Source: Zarea fungicola
Taxonomy: Eukaryota > Ascomycota > Sordariomycetes > Hypocreales > Cordycipitaceae
Reading direction: 5' to 3'
NCBI GenBank assembly: GCA_900169235.1
Contig: FWCC01000006.1
Coordinates: 1 to 64,000, forward strand
Length of the DNA stretch: 64,000 nucleotides
Shown here piece by piece: positions 45,599-57,691 of this stretch. The notes beneath the pieces were generated by a model. That model ran no database searches. It was given only the letters and a program-made list of their open reading frames with translations, and was not told where the DNA came from. Position numbers and translations under genes: made by a program. Each line of letters begins with the position of its first letter. Position 1 is the first letter of the stretch.

Positions 45599-47047
45599 AT
45601 AAACATTTAAAGGAGAGACGGCTCTTACTGATATGGATCATGCTGTTGATATACTTGGTACATATATATTATACGTATATGTGGGCTGTCTATAGCCTCA
45701 ATGCTACTCACCTTGGCCGAGGTGAACTGCTGGCACCAACGTGCCGTCATTGAGATGCAGGGTCTTTCCGAAAGTGGCTAGTATACCGTCGCAGTTGACC
45801 TGATGGCATGGTCGAATAATTGTAGTTTCCGACTGAAATCGATGCGTATTATTATTTAGTAGCATCTCTCTGTCATGTACGACTGTGTTGCCGCGGCACA
45901 AGGATAGTACGCCCGAGCCGTAGTATCTCTTCACCATCACAACAAAGCACGAGCTTCTCTTCGGCAGTTTGTTACCGAGTATTGTCTGTCCCGAACTGGA
46001 AAAAGCGTCACGCGCAAGCTGATCCGCAAGCTCGCTAGATTTTTCGATAGGGAGAGATAGGTAAAGATAGGGTCGAACCATCCTCGGCTCGGCAACGGTG
46101 GTGGCGAAAAAAAAAATTCGAGGCGAATGCCAAGATGTACGGGTTGAGCCTTGTCGGGATCAAAACGGCGCTAAGAACCAAGTTAATGAATTGAGACGGA
46201 AAAAGGGCGGCGGCGCCGTGAGATCGGTCGACTTGTGGCCGGCCTTTGTGAGTTGTGACGAGGGATTTGGTGACAGCGACCGTGGCACTAAAAACGGGAC
46301 TAAAAATCCAGTAAATTGAGTCTGACAGGCGCCATTTGCCTGAGGGATTCAAGGGTAGGTGCACTAAAACATTATCACATGTGAAAATGAAGCGACGACA
46401 TGAGATGAACCGTCTTACTCAAGCACAGACCAAGACGAAATTAGACAACGGTCGGTTTGCGATGTCGGAGAATTCCGAAAGTAAAACAATTTCACATGTC
46501 AACATGATTGAAAAAAAAAATAAGCGTATTCAGAGAAAGCAAAAAGTCTATTATGGATAAGGGAAAAAAATCAACGTCCAATTGGTAACTCGCTTTTTAT
46601 TGCGTCATCCAAGTCATTGCCGATTTCATGCAATTGCAAACAAACAGAAAGAGCCAGTAGTAGGGAGAAGAAAAGAGGGAATCAATTGTGTTGCGAGTCG
46701 CCCGTTCTTTGAGCCCAAAGAGTAATGTTCATTCTCCTGCGCGCGAACTACAAAAGAAAAGGACGGAAACCAATCAACAAGTGGCAAGCACTGTATGCCC
46801 AATGAACCCAGGTTTTTGTAACAGAAAAAAATGGAGATATAAATGGAGAGAGATGAATGAAGAGAGGTATAAGCCGGATGATGTAAAGCGGTCATGTTGG
46901 GAGTGGCAAGGTGGTGGAGGAGTCCCTGACATGACTGCGTTTACATCAAGCAAAAAGTCATAAAACGCCGTAGAAAAAAAAAAGGCACACGTAAATTGGT
47001 TGCCAGATGTGGTGATGACATTGACGGTCGGATGAGGAAAGAAAAGA
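45599..47047. other. Intergenic, one doubtful frame
   Basis: About 1.45 kb. A 125-codon minus frame (45704-46081) has no recognised domain. The 46100-47040 part is purine-rich with A-runs and is the likely 3' flank of cap20. Confidence 0.45.
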
Positions 47048-47680
47048 TTATTGGTTAATCTTCTCCTTGACCTCCTCAGTGACCTCGGCCTTCTTGGTGG
47101 CAACGTAGCTGCTGGCAATGGCTAGAGTCTCGTTGCCGACGTGGAAGATGGTGGCAACGGCAGCCTTGCCCTGGCCGACGTAGCCGTTTTCGCTCTGCTT
47201 CTTGGCCTCGGTGTTGTAGACGTCGAGGACGTGGTCGCGGCCCTCGATGCCCTTGTTGTAGGGGATGAGGACAATGGTCTTTGCGTCGTTGTAGAGCTCG
47301 GCGGTGGGCTTCTTGACAATAGGGAAGCGCTCGTCGATGCGGTTGAGCGTCTTGTCACCAATGGAGTCGGCACGCTGGACGTAGGGCGAGACGAACTGGT
47401 AGGGCTTGGCGAGGTAAGGGAGGAAAGGGACGGCAAAGGTCTTGTAGGCAGAGTCGCCGAGCTGGAGGGAGCGCTGGGCGTAGGCGTTTGCGTGGACGGT
47501 GGAGGAGACGGTGTTGACCGAGTCGCTGATGAGAGGATAGTTGAGGAGGTGCTGAAACAATGAATTAGTACTGGTGGTTTGGTTTGATCATTTCATGTCT
47601 GGGTCGAGAGTACGTACCTGGAGGAAAGCAGAGTTGGGAGCAGAGCCCTCGACGTTTCCGTTTACCTGAGCGACAGCCAT
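47048..47680 (-). CDS. CAP20/MPL1 perilipin-like lipid-droplet protein
   Basis: Exons 47680-47618 and 47551-47048 (intron GTACGT...TTTCAG) give 188 aa: MAVAQVNGNVEGSAPNSAFLQ joined to HLLNYPLISDSVNTV. The wording YPLISDSV, SLQLGDSAYKTFAVPFLPYL, YVQRADSIGDKTLNRIDERFP and the Lys/Glu-rich end match the small perilipin-type proteins called CAP20 in Colletotrichum and MPL1 in Metarhizium. These coat lipid droplets and affect appressorium turgor. Codon use is strongly biased (mostly C-ending), suggesting high expression. It lies at the left edge of the large gene-free region, transcribed away from it. Confidence 0.88.
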
Positions 47681-48027
47681 TGTGGAGGTAGTGTGGCGTT
47701 GAAGAGAGTAGAGTGTTGAGTGGTAGAGACGGGGTGGATAGAGGCGGATGGGATTTCCTGCTGATGAGGTTGCTTGAAAGCGACAATATTGGATGAATCG
47801 AAAAGGAAGATGGCTGCAGGGAAGAGAAAAAGAAGCGTGTGTCGAGGCTTTATCTATTTTGGCTCGTCGATTCAAGGCAAGACGTTTCTTGCTTCAACTA
47901 AGAGGAGCTAGAGCAGCTAGAGCAGCTAAGAGCAGGGGTGGGTTGGTGGGCTGCGTTGTGGGTGGTGCGCCACGCATGTGAAGGTGGCCACCCGCCTCCC
48001 AAACCTCGAGCAGCAGCTCAGCCAGAG

Positions 48028-48095
48028 CAGTAACAGCAGTAACAGCAGTAACAGAAGTAGCCGCCAGGATAAACCAGTAACAGCGCCAGTAACAG
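48028..48095. repeat. 9-bp repeat CAGTAACAG, five copies
   Basis: Three perfect head-to-tail copies at 48028-48054, then two dispersed copies at 48075-48083 and 48087-48095. Confidence 0.9.
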
Positions 48096-48460
48096 CGCGA
48101 GCAATGGGAGTGGCGGGATCAAATACTTGTATGGTACATGGGAATCTCTCTGGAATATTCCGTTGTGCACCTACAATCAGCCACTACACGCCATAGCTAG
48201 TTTGATCTGTAGGTATTCTCCATGTACCGACAAACAGACCATGGCCAGCGCAAACAGCGAGACAGCGAAAACACTGCCAACTGCTCGCAGCTGCGAATGC
48301 ATGCTGGTGGGCCAATCCATGCTTCTAATTGGCCGCTTGGCCTGTATCGCAAGCGTAGGCATGAATGGTGTGGGCATTCCCGTCTTTTTTGGCATGTGAA
48401 AGCCACCCCACCAATGGTCTGGTTACCAATCGCACTGTCAACTGTGCCACTGACTGTCCA

Positions 48461-48518
48461 CCACCGCCACTGTCCGCCACTGTCTGCCACTGTCCGCCAC
48501 TGTCTGCCACTGTCTGCC
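48461..48518. repeat. 10-bp minisatellite TGTCYGCCAC
   Basis: About five tandem units in which the Y position goes C,T,C,T,T. Ragged related words flank it to about 48590. Confidence 0.9.
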
Positions 48519-49201
48519 CGCTGTATCCCACCCGCTCCCAATGTCCACCACTGCCAGGCACTGTCCACCATTTGTCCGCTGCCCTCACCTGTCGCCTCCC
48601 AATCCTTGGACACACAACAGACTCGCACACCAGCATCCTGATTATCCTGATTCATCATCCAGCTACCAGCAACGCTCCCAACACACCACTACGCAAACCT
48701 GCTCCTGTTTTCTGCGCCAGTGCCACGTCTCCACAGTCCAGACACACCCAACCATGCCTGTCCGCGTCCCGTCTCCCGTCATGCCGCCTCGTCTCCTTGC
48801 CCAACCGCCGCTATACCCACGATCCATACTCTATACTCCATACTCGTGCACACCAGTGCATCACAATGGAGGGAGGGGCCAGCCATGTTGATTCCTTGGT
48901 CTGCTTCTCTTCGTCTGCAATCTCTGCTCTGCATACGCGCAGCCCATCGCCCCTTCTCAGCCAAGACCTTTACCCAGTACGAGAAATTGTCGGGCACTAG
49001 GCGTCGAATCAAAACGCACTCCAACACGGCACATATACCATCCCTCAACAAACGGCATTAGTGTGCTGCATTCCCTCAGCCATCTGCGTCCCACCTTCTC
49101 TGGCCTGGAACAACAACAACCTCTTTTGGCATGGATCCTACGCATATAACCTCAACTGCCGTTCTTCAAACAGCTTTACCTGTCCTGTAACCTGTAGCCC
49201 C

Positions 49202-49286
49202 TCAATTGCTTCGCTTGTCAATTGCCCGTCAATTGCCTGTCCTATCAATTACCTGTCCCATCAATCGTCCGTACTATCAATTGCCA
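49202..49286. repeat. About 16-bp degenerate repeat headed TCAATTGC
   Basis: TCAATTGC-like octamers start at 49202, 49218, 49229, 49245, 49261 and 49277 (spacing 16, 11, 16, 16, 16), with CCTGTCC-type spacers. Confidence 0.85.
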
Positions 49287-50218
49287 GCGGATGCCACCAA
49301 TTGCGTCCATCCCCAGCCTGCGATAGGACAACTGTCCCAGTGTATCTCTGTGGCTGACACTGATAAGCATAGATTGTGCTCCATATCATAGTTCAAGATA
49401 CTGAGCAGGATAGTGACAGGCACTGGTGTCACTCGCGCGTGCCTGTGATGGCGCTGATAACACCATTCCTAAAGCCACACAACCATCACCACACCACCAA
49501 CAAGGGCTTCCCCTCCTATCCCTGCTCAACCGCGCACTTCGCTTCCAGCCGTCTCCCTCCTGTCCACTCTCGGGTCAATGCTACTATATGTCATCTTTTT
49601 CTTATTACTGCCTATCCTTCTGGCACAAAGCAATCTCTCGCCGTGTGATACACTGCACGACTCACTCAGCACAGATAAAAGCTTCATGTAAGCTTCCAGC
49701 TAACCACTGCTAGCAGAAAGTCAATCACGAAAAGTGGCCGGAACAGGCCGTTCCAGTTCCTCGCAACACTAACCTGGACATTTCAGATACGGCGAAATTG
49801 CTCACACATGTTTGGCCTATTTTACCGTCATCTCAACTGTCGCAGCTACTTCCCTCAGCCTCCCACTTGGCAAAGCCTATTGGATCGCCTAGACATGAGC
49901 CCCCCGGCCCTCTTCCTCCGACACGTTCATTACGTACAACCTACGCCAGGTTGCATGAATCTCTTTTTTTGCGGTTTTTAATTTGTATATTTTAAAAAGA
50001 AAAAACGCCACCCGCTCGGAGCCCACTAGCGCCGAGATGGAATCGGCCGGTCGCATGTAACAAGAGCCAAGACAAAACGTTGGGTCGATGTGGACTTTGT
50101 TCTCAACATGGCGCGCCAAAGGCCAAGAAGAACAAAATCCGGCTCTAGCCGCGGCATTTTCAGCAGCTTGTCAAATATTGGTGGTTATCACGACATGACT
50201 TTGGCCTTGGCCTGCTAT

Positions 50219-50253
50219 TGACCATTGACCTATGACCTATGACCTATGACTTA
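50219..50253. repeat. 7-bp repeat TGACCTA
   Basis: Five units, three perfect, with diverged units at each end (TGACCAT, TGACTTA). Confidence 0.9.
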
Positions 50254-50378
50254 TGGACTGTGTCTGATGCATGCCCTTCAGAGGAAGCCGCCCTCCCAAG
50301 CCTCAAACACCTCGTCTACAAAACGGGGTTTCACATCACGCCAGATCAAGGCAGCTAGATGCTGATAAATTTGCAGGG

Positions 50379-50425
50379 CCACTGCAATCCCTGGCCACTT
50401 CAACCCTGGCCACTTCAATCCCTGG
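50379..50425. repeat. 15/16-bp repeat, three copies
   Basis: Units CCACTGCAATCCCTGG, CCACTTCAACCCTGG and CCACTTCAATCCCTGG, head to tail. Confidence 0.9.
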
Positions 50426-53400
50426 GCGGAGGCAGCTTCCGTCGAATGGACCCATGCCCATCCGTCAAAATTTGTTCGCCTTGCCTGCGAATTCTAAATC
50501 GGGCTCACCTAATTTAATGTGGATCGTCTTGCTTTCCTCTATCCATCTATATTCCCTGCCATCCACCTTCACATGTCAATCATGCAGCCTTTCGTCATTT
50601 TCGCTGTACCAGTGAAAACAAAGGAACCAAAGACCTGCGAAAAAAACGAAAACCACACGCATCCAATATTCCGAAGCACCCTGTATTAATTCATCTACCC
50701 TGTGACTGGGGGCCAGACTAACTGAATGGGGGCCGAAAAGCACATGCTCGACGGTTGTGTGTTGTTGCAGTCCCATCTCTGCCCAAGCCAGGTTGGCCGA
50801 GCTTGTTCTCTTTTTTTTTAATATTACAACATGTATTCCGTATTGCCCGGGCCGGATCGGGCAAGGGTCGGCGTTGCTTGTCCCTGATAACATGTCGGCC
50901 TTTATCGTTCAAGGGTCCAGCCATCTCGGCTTGATTGTGCATGTGGCAGACCACCTTGACCGAACATGGAAGAAGAAAAACAATAATGTTGAATCCTGAT
51001 TGTCCAATGATTACTTCTAATTGACTAGCGCTCAACGAACTTGGCCTTGAGAACCCAGATCTTCGTCCGCTAGCTGCGTCTTGAATGTCTTAGCCGAGCT
51101 GACTTTGCATATAGCCGTTTTAATTATTTTTATACTTTTCTAAAAACTCTTGCGCAGATTTTGAATAGTACTATACAAGGCTTACACAGAAATCAGACTA
51201 CATTCCATGGTAGACATGTCTATCTACAAGCCACGGGTATCGGGATGATATCGGCCCCGAGATTGCCTTGAAGGTGCGACGTATATTACCGTTTCCAGAG
51301 AAAAGGCGGTGTTTGTTTGTTTTTTTTTTTTAAATTAATTCTTAGCTTGCCATGTTCATTATCTCGTATCATTGGGCTGAGGGCAGCGCCACATGCTTGC
51401 GGATACAACCTTGCAAGCTGCTTGCTGCCATGCAACCTCTCGGTCTGTGTGAAATGCAACACCCCGAACCTCTCATCTACCTATCGGATGGCGACACGGT
51501 GACTAGCTCTCCTGCCCCCAAAATTCAAGCCCCCCCTCTTCTCTCTCTACTATCTATGCAACTCTTTTGGAACGAAACGTGGGAGTTCCTCGGCGTATGA
51601 AGTTGCGATTGTGTGTGTGAGATTGCATCATCCACATGTTCTGGTCAGGCTGCGTGGTGGCGGGCTTCGTCCCCCCCATTGGCACTCAAGAAACTTGTAG
51701 GGCTTTCAATGTATGTGAAGGATTATGAAGCGGGATGTGCTGGCACAGGGTAGTGTATTTCCCCCGTGTCAGATCGGCACCATGAACGTCCATACGAGGA
51801 AAATGGTTGCATCAACGACTGCGGTAATCAAATCCCTCACAAAAATTGTAGATTGCCCTTTGGCATATAGATTCATGAATGGAGAAACGGAGATTCTCCC
51901 CTTCCTGGCCCCTCCTTTTTTCATTTTCTCATTATTCATCTGCGGAATCATCTTTGTTTGGTTTTTGTTCTTTCCAGGACGAACTGATTGAAGGATTTGA
52001 GGTGGGGAGTACTCTGCAATTTGCAGCACCCCATTTATGATGATAAAAAATGGATTAAAGAACATTTCTCTCTTCTTCTCTCAGGTTTATAATAATAATG
52101 TTAATTCATCTTTTTTTAGAAAAAAATGAAGAAGAGAGAGACTGTGAGGATGGGCCGGTCTAGTGTGGGATATCCAAGTAGACTTCATTGCTCCTAAGCC
52201 GGCCAGTTCACATTCAATACGAACGGATACCAAGCCCTTGCTTTAGAAGAATTTGCCAGTTGTTCCAATGGGATTTTCCCTTTCACTGCTTTTTTTTGTC
52301 GTTAGGCTGTAACATTGAAAGATTGACCAACTACTCGCAGACCCTGAATGAGCCAACGCCAGAGCCTACCCTATACTAGATGTTTCAAGATTCAATTGGA
52401 TAGAGCGTCCATCAAGGGCTTTGATATTAAGAGAATAAGGAGTTTCATGGGAATAAATAAACTTGATTACTAGTTTATCTTGGTTTTGGGGTCAGACAGA
52501 ATACATGATTTTATTAGCAAGAGAGGCGGTCAATTTCAATGTGACTCAGCCGTACATCGTGTTAGGCTGGCCTATCTTAATACAACATGTCTTGGTACAA
52601 ATTCTTTCAACTCACAAAAAGAAGGACCAGAATGGAGTATCTCAACAGGATATAAAGTGTCAGCTTACTCATGTTAATTATGCAACTCATCCTGAAATCT
52701 GTCGGTCAAGTCTAGACGCTGATGGCAGGTTGCCAAGAATCCTTGTAATCGGGTCCAATACAGTGGCTACAGGCTGACAGTTTCATGTATACATTTGGAA
52801 AAAAAAGAGGAGCAGGAAATCAAATTACAGAGAAAATACAAAGCATAATAGACACTGTACATTGTAAATGTATGGCGACGGGAGAAATTCACCAGGGTAA
52901 GAGAAATCTGCTTCAGTGTCGCAGCAGCATCAGAGTTCGCATGACACGGAAATCTGCTTGTCCGTACGCTGCAAGGCTCATGCAGGTAAAGAAGATTCTA
53001 GAAGAAACAAACGATTCGTTTCTTTTAAAAGTGAAACGGAGCAAATACGGCCATCAGAACTCCCGTCACTCGGTCTGTTTCGCCAAGTTGGAATCGGATC
53101 ACCAACCTCCAACTTCTTGTCGCAAGAAAGGGCTGGCCGAGACAGGAAAAAAAAAAAAGGTTTCCGAGTTGGCAACATTCTACCGTGCATTACGCAGTGG
53201 CAAAGGTTTAGTGACTGATTTGCAAACGTAGGGCAAAAAGTTGCAACTTTTGCAAAACGCGGAATAGAACGAATCGCGCAACCAACCACCGGCCGGAGCG
53301 CACACACCTCGCGACATGATGCGTCTCAGATCTACCGCGCCTCTACTGGCTGTCTGGCACAATGCATTACCCCGCCATGACCCCATGTTTGGGTTGGACT

Positions 53401-56400
53401 TGTTTCTGATGTGAACTCTTGCGGCAAGTGGTTGGACACTCGAATGTCTTGCATTTCTGCAGGGAGAGGGGAAAGCTAGACTCTTGCATTTGATTCAAGA
53501 CAGTTCGCGCAGGTACTTTCGTTGTATTGTGCCAATTCAGTCACCAAGAAAAAGAAAGAAGAAGAGAATAAAAAAGAAAAAAGAAATCGCCAGTCAAGTC
53601 ATCGACACGGCTAGATAGGTCGCAGATCAGTGAGAGTCGGCCTGATCACTCCGTTTCTGAAGTTCCTCGTGATCCCGGCCTTGGCTCGCGGCCAGCCACC
53701 ACGCCGGAGGAAAGTTTCATGCCAGAAAGGGGGGATAACATGCGAAAGAAACAACTGCGTTGGATTGGCCATTCACCGTTGCGGAATTAGTTGCTGTGTT
53801 TCTGTACATGTGGGTGGAAGAGTAAGCAGCGTTGCAGAAGGAGGAGCCAAAAAAGCAAAAAAAGCAAAAACAACCCGCAAGGCAATTGCTTTTCCCGAGG
53901 GCAAGGCACATGCAGAAAAAGAAAAGGCTGACAAAAGAAAAGTAAAATCAAAAGCAAAGTAATAAACACTGCTCTGGCTCTCACCAACAACCGGTCAGAA
54001 CTCGAGCAGGTCTCACAAGGGAGTCAACCGCTTGGAGCGGCAAATGCAAAGGGGTTTCGTGATGCCGCGATAGAGTTGGTCGATCGGAGGCGGGGATCCC
54101 AGCCATGCGTGTTTGAGATGTTGGAGTCTAGTATTAACTGGTACTCCGTGTTTGCACACTATCATTAAACGCACAGGTACCAATTCGGATAATGTTTTCC
54201 CATGCTCTGTCGGCTTCTTCTACCCGCAGCCGTGCGCAGCCTGCAGTAGTGGACGCCATCTGTGCATATGTGCATTTTGTACCCGGTACATGTCACTCCG
54301 TAAAGCTGCAGCAGACGATGGGCGCAATGCATACATAAATTGCTTGCATAGATGGCTTGGGGAGCACATTTGGAATGGGTAGCCGGCGGGCATCAAGCAT
54401 TTGGCAGCGGGAGCTAAATAAAGCAGGAGGGGTTTTTGTGGTTCGAAAGGGGGCAAGGCAAAATGTCTCTTGTCAAGTTTTCTGGCGCGCTTCCTTTGGG
54501 GCGCCCGCTGTGGGAATGACTCCCACTCTCATGCAGTACCCTGCCCTGCCGCTCCCTGCTGCATATTATTATGGATACGATTACCAGTAGGGCGGCGAGT
54601 TGAGGACGTCAACAAGAAAAGAAAACATGATGGAAGACTGACGAGAAGAAGTGGCCCCGCGACGGATACAGTACAAATTTGGTGGCGGCCTGCGTGGTCA
54701 TTCGGCTGCCAGTAACAGGTCGTATTGGGCTCGGACCTTTTCCATAACTCAATACTGATGAGTGCTAAAAGCGATGCGCTGTGGCTATGTGAAGTGTTTC
54801 CAGTCATAATGGAACGGGATTATCATTCAGAGATGCTGGGAGCAATCGGCCGTCTCAAGAATGTAGTAGTTGCTCCGCGCCTACTGGTTTTTTTTTACCA
54901 GTAATGCTTGCTCTTATTAGCCATGTGCGAAAGACTGGGGAACGGAGCAGCCGATATCTGATAGCCCTCGGCGCACGCGTGCGATGGGAGGTTGACATTG
55001 CCCATGGCGTAACAGAAGGTCATTGATGTGCAGCAAAGAAGAGCAGAGTTCAGCGGCTGTTTTAATTGGCTGACTGGAGGTAAATGGCGGCTAGGCTCTC
55101 AATGTTTTGGCTCACATCACAGACACCAACACCAAGGACCAGTGCCAGTGCAGTGGCAACGAATAAATTGCCCAGCCTTGACAAGAGATGCGGCGTCGCT
55201 GCGACTGCTTACTGCAGCGCTGTTGTCTCATGGAAGCTTGCCAAGAAGGCTCTTTTCTCATGTACCGCAGTGCTGGGTTGAAACGAACCGGCCCGTAACG
55301 CAAATGGCACTGTAGCGGCGTAGTAGCCTGACTAGCAGCCCAGACTTGCCAGGATCCCGCGGAGCTAGGCAGGGGTTGGTTGACGCTACTCTCCACACCC
55401 TGGTCCAGGGGCAATTATAAAGCCGGCGTTGAGAACTGGAAAGAGTTCTGTCTGGTCAGTTCCGCAACCTTTGTGGTGGGTGAGTACGTAGTACATAGTG
55501 GTGCTGGTTCCGCCGTATTTAGATGAGTTGACTGAATTCTCTTGGAATCGTATGTTTTCGTTCCGGGGTGTGGCGCCTCAGAACCCTCTTGGTCGCCCTC
55601 AGCCCCTGTCCTGGCCATTGTTGTGCGATGCTAGGCTGTCTTTAATTGTCTAGTACGGACGACTATTGGCACTGGCGGGCGGCATGCCAGCTCAAAAGAA
55701 AGATCTTGCCGGTTTGTGCACCACATAATAAGGACATTTTCCGGTGAAGAATGAGACTATTGGCGCCATCACCTGCATTAGCAAAAGTGACGAGGAAGAA
55801 GGCTAGACATGGATATCGATGTTGCACCTGCTGCGGGCCACAATGTCATCATCCAGGCACAGACGACCGGAGTCATGTCAAAAGAACCGATAACCAGTTA
55901 GAGTTGGACGCACTTGCACTCGACGACAAAGGGTATTGGGCCGAGTACTGGTACTGTGGTGGTCTTTGCACTCGTAATAATGGCGTCCGGGATTGGCCCG
56001 ACAGGCGCTGAGTCGTTGGCAGATAGGCGTTATTCTGCAGATGAGTGGCGTTGAAAATTTGTTTGAATGAAATTTGCGCTCACTGATGCAGTGACACCGA
56101 CCAATACACCTGCTTGGCGCTTCCAAGAGCAACTTTTTGTGCACGTGGTGGAAGCAGTCGTTGTTGTTGTTGGGGGACGAGGCGGATGAAGAGAAGAGAG
56201 GCAGCAGCTTGGCTTGCGGCTGGCAACCAACCGGCAGCTGGCAGACAAACGCCGCGCCTCAACAGACACGGGTCATGATTCCAAGATTAACAAACATATG
56301 GACAGAAGAGACTGCTTCACCAAAACGCCCGTTTCTCTACACGCCATAGAAAATGTAGCTTGATCCAAGTGGCAAGCAATTCCCCAGGCCAAAAAAAAAA

Positions 56401-57691
56401 AAGAAAAAACCAAGGACGAAACACCATCTATCTGCAGGGGGCCAAGACAACGTCCATTATTAGAAATGGTTGGCCAACAAAACTCGTCTTCCTTTTGGCC
56501 CATTTGGTCCGCATTTCTTTTCCTACTTTTCGTCCTCTTCTTGCGGAGATACTTGCCTTTTTCTCGATTTTTGCTTCTGCTACTTGTCGATGCTGTCCAG
56601 GCTGGCTGTTCGTCCACAGCTACCCCACCACCCTTGCACAATCTGACGAACAATTTCCTTTTGTCAACCCTCTTCGGATGCCTAGTGAGCCTAGCCTGTA
56701 TTGGCGACCCGTGGAGTACAATTTGGTTCTTGTCAGGGGCCCCTGCGCAGCGCCACACGCTCTGGTACCTGGCAGTTGGGATAGGTGGGAGAGACGCGGC
56801 GAACAGTCTGTCTGTCTGTCTGAGCACGGCACGGACAGCAGACTACAGGAAGCTAGATTGCTTTGAGCTCTTCCAAAACCGGCCATTGCATCTACCAGCC
56901 ACCGCCTGCTTATTTGACTCTTCTACTCTGTACTCAAATGCGTAAAAAGGTCGAAACAGCCTCTCAACACTTGTCGCGGGCGAGGACAGAGTCAAACCGG
57001 CAAATTGAGCGGGGGCCTCATCCATGTGCTGAAACGACGATTCACACCAGAGCTAAACAACGCTTTGCCCGCCGTGGCGCGGCCCCACCACCCACGGACT
57101 GCTGGGTTCGAATAGCCTCCAAGTCACCAACTACAAGCCTGAAGCCGTACCGGTAGGGTAACGCTCGCTCATCTGGTACAAAGCCTGGCCGACTGGGGTA
57201 CTGTGGATGTGGAGGACGCCTCCTTGCTAGCTGCTCCTATCCTTGCCTGCCATGGCTGCAGAAGAGGACTGGCCCTGAGTCCAACACGGCCCATGCTCTT
57301 GCCCTGCTCTCAGTGACTGAGCCCCTGATGGCGCTGTCGACATGCACGAGGTTGGGCCCGGATCTCCCGCCTGCAGCTTCTGCAAGGCCCGCCGAGCATT
57401 GTCAGTCACCCTGCGGATACTGGTACCTGTAATCAATTAGACAGGGGCATATAGCACTCCGTACTCCGAGCCTTTTTCCAGGTACAACCGGCACTGTCGT
57501 CTTGTTTTGGTGTGCTGCCCCAGTCCGCCCCTAATATCAAGCCTACGGCCGCCGCACTGCCTCACCCTTTCAAACTTGCCTTTCCCACCTAGGCGCAGAT
57601 GGCTGGTTAAGAACTGGTTTCAACCATCTTTTCAATTGCTTTAATCTAGATATCGACAGCCTTGGAGCAGACGGAGCTTCACTCGCCCATC

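Larger units (their letters stand above)
47681..57691. other. Gene-free 10-kb region
   Basis: Ten kilobases between the divergent cap20 and DENN genes with no supported gene. Base composition is ordinary (not RIP-like AT-rich), with many short frames in all phases and A/T runs of 8-12. The left third has five different short tandem repeats. No tRNA, transposon frame or clear splice-linked coding series was found. It may hold long noncoding RNAs, a long leader or regulatory DNA. Confidence 0.6.

Noticed and set aside
45704..46081. 125-codon minus-strand frame downstream of the FAD oxidoreductase gene
   Set aside because: No family match by eye and no convincing exon to join it to.
53630..53962. 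110-codon frame ending in a Lys/Ala-rich tail
   Set aside because: The tail comes from an A-rich low-complexity stretch; the upstream part has no recognisable sequence.
56466..56945. 159-codon frame with hydrophobic start in the gene-free region
   Set aside because: The hydrophobic part comes from a CT-rich stretch, and the rest looks random. No splice partner or domain.
57100..57130. Possible tRNA T arm (GGGTTCGAATAG)
   Set aside because: No matching stem or upstream D arm at the right distance.
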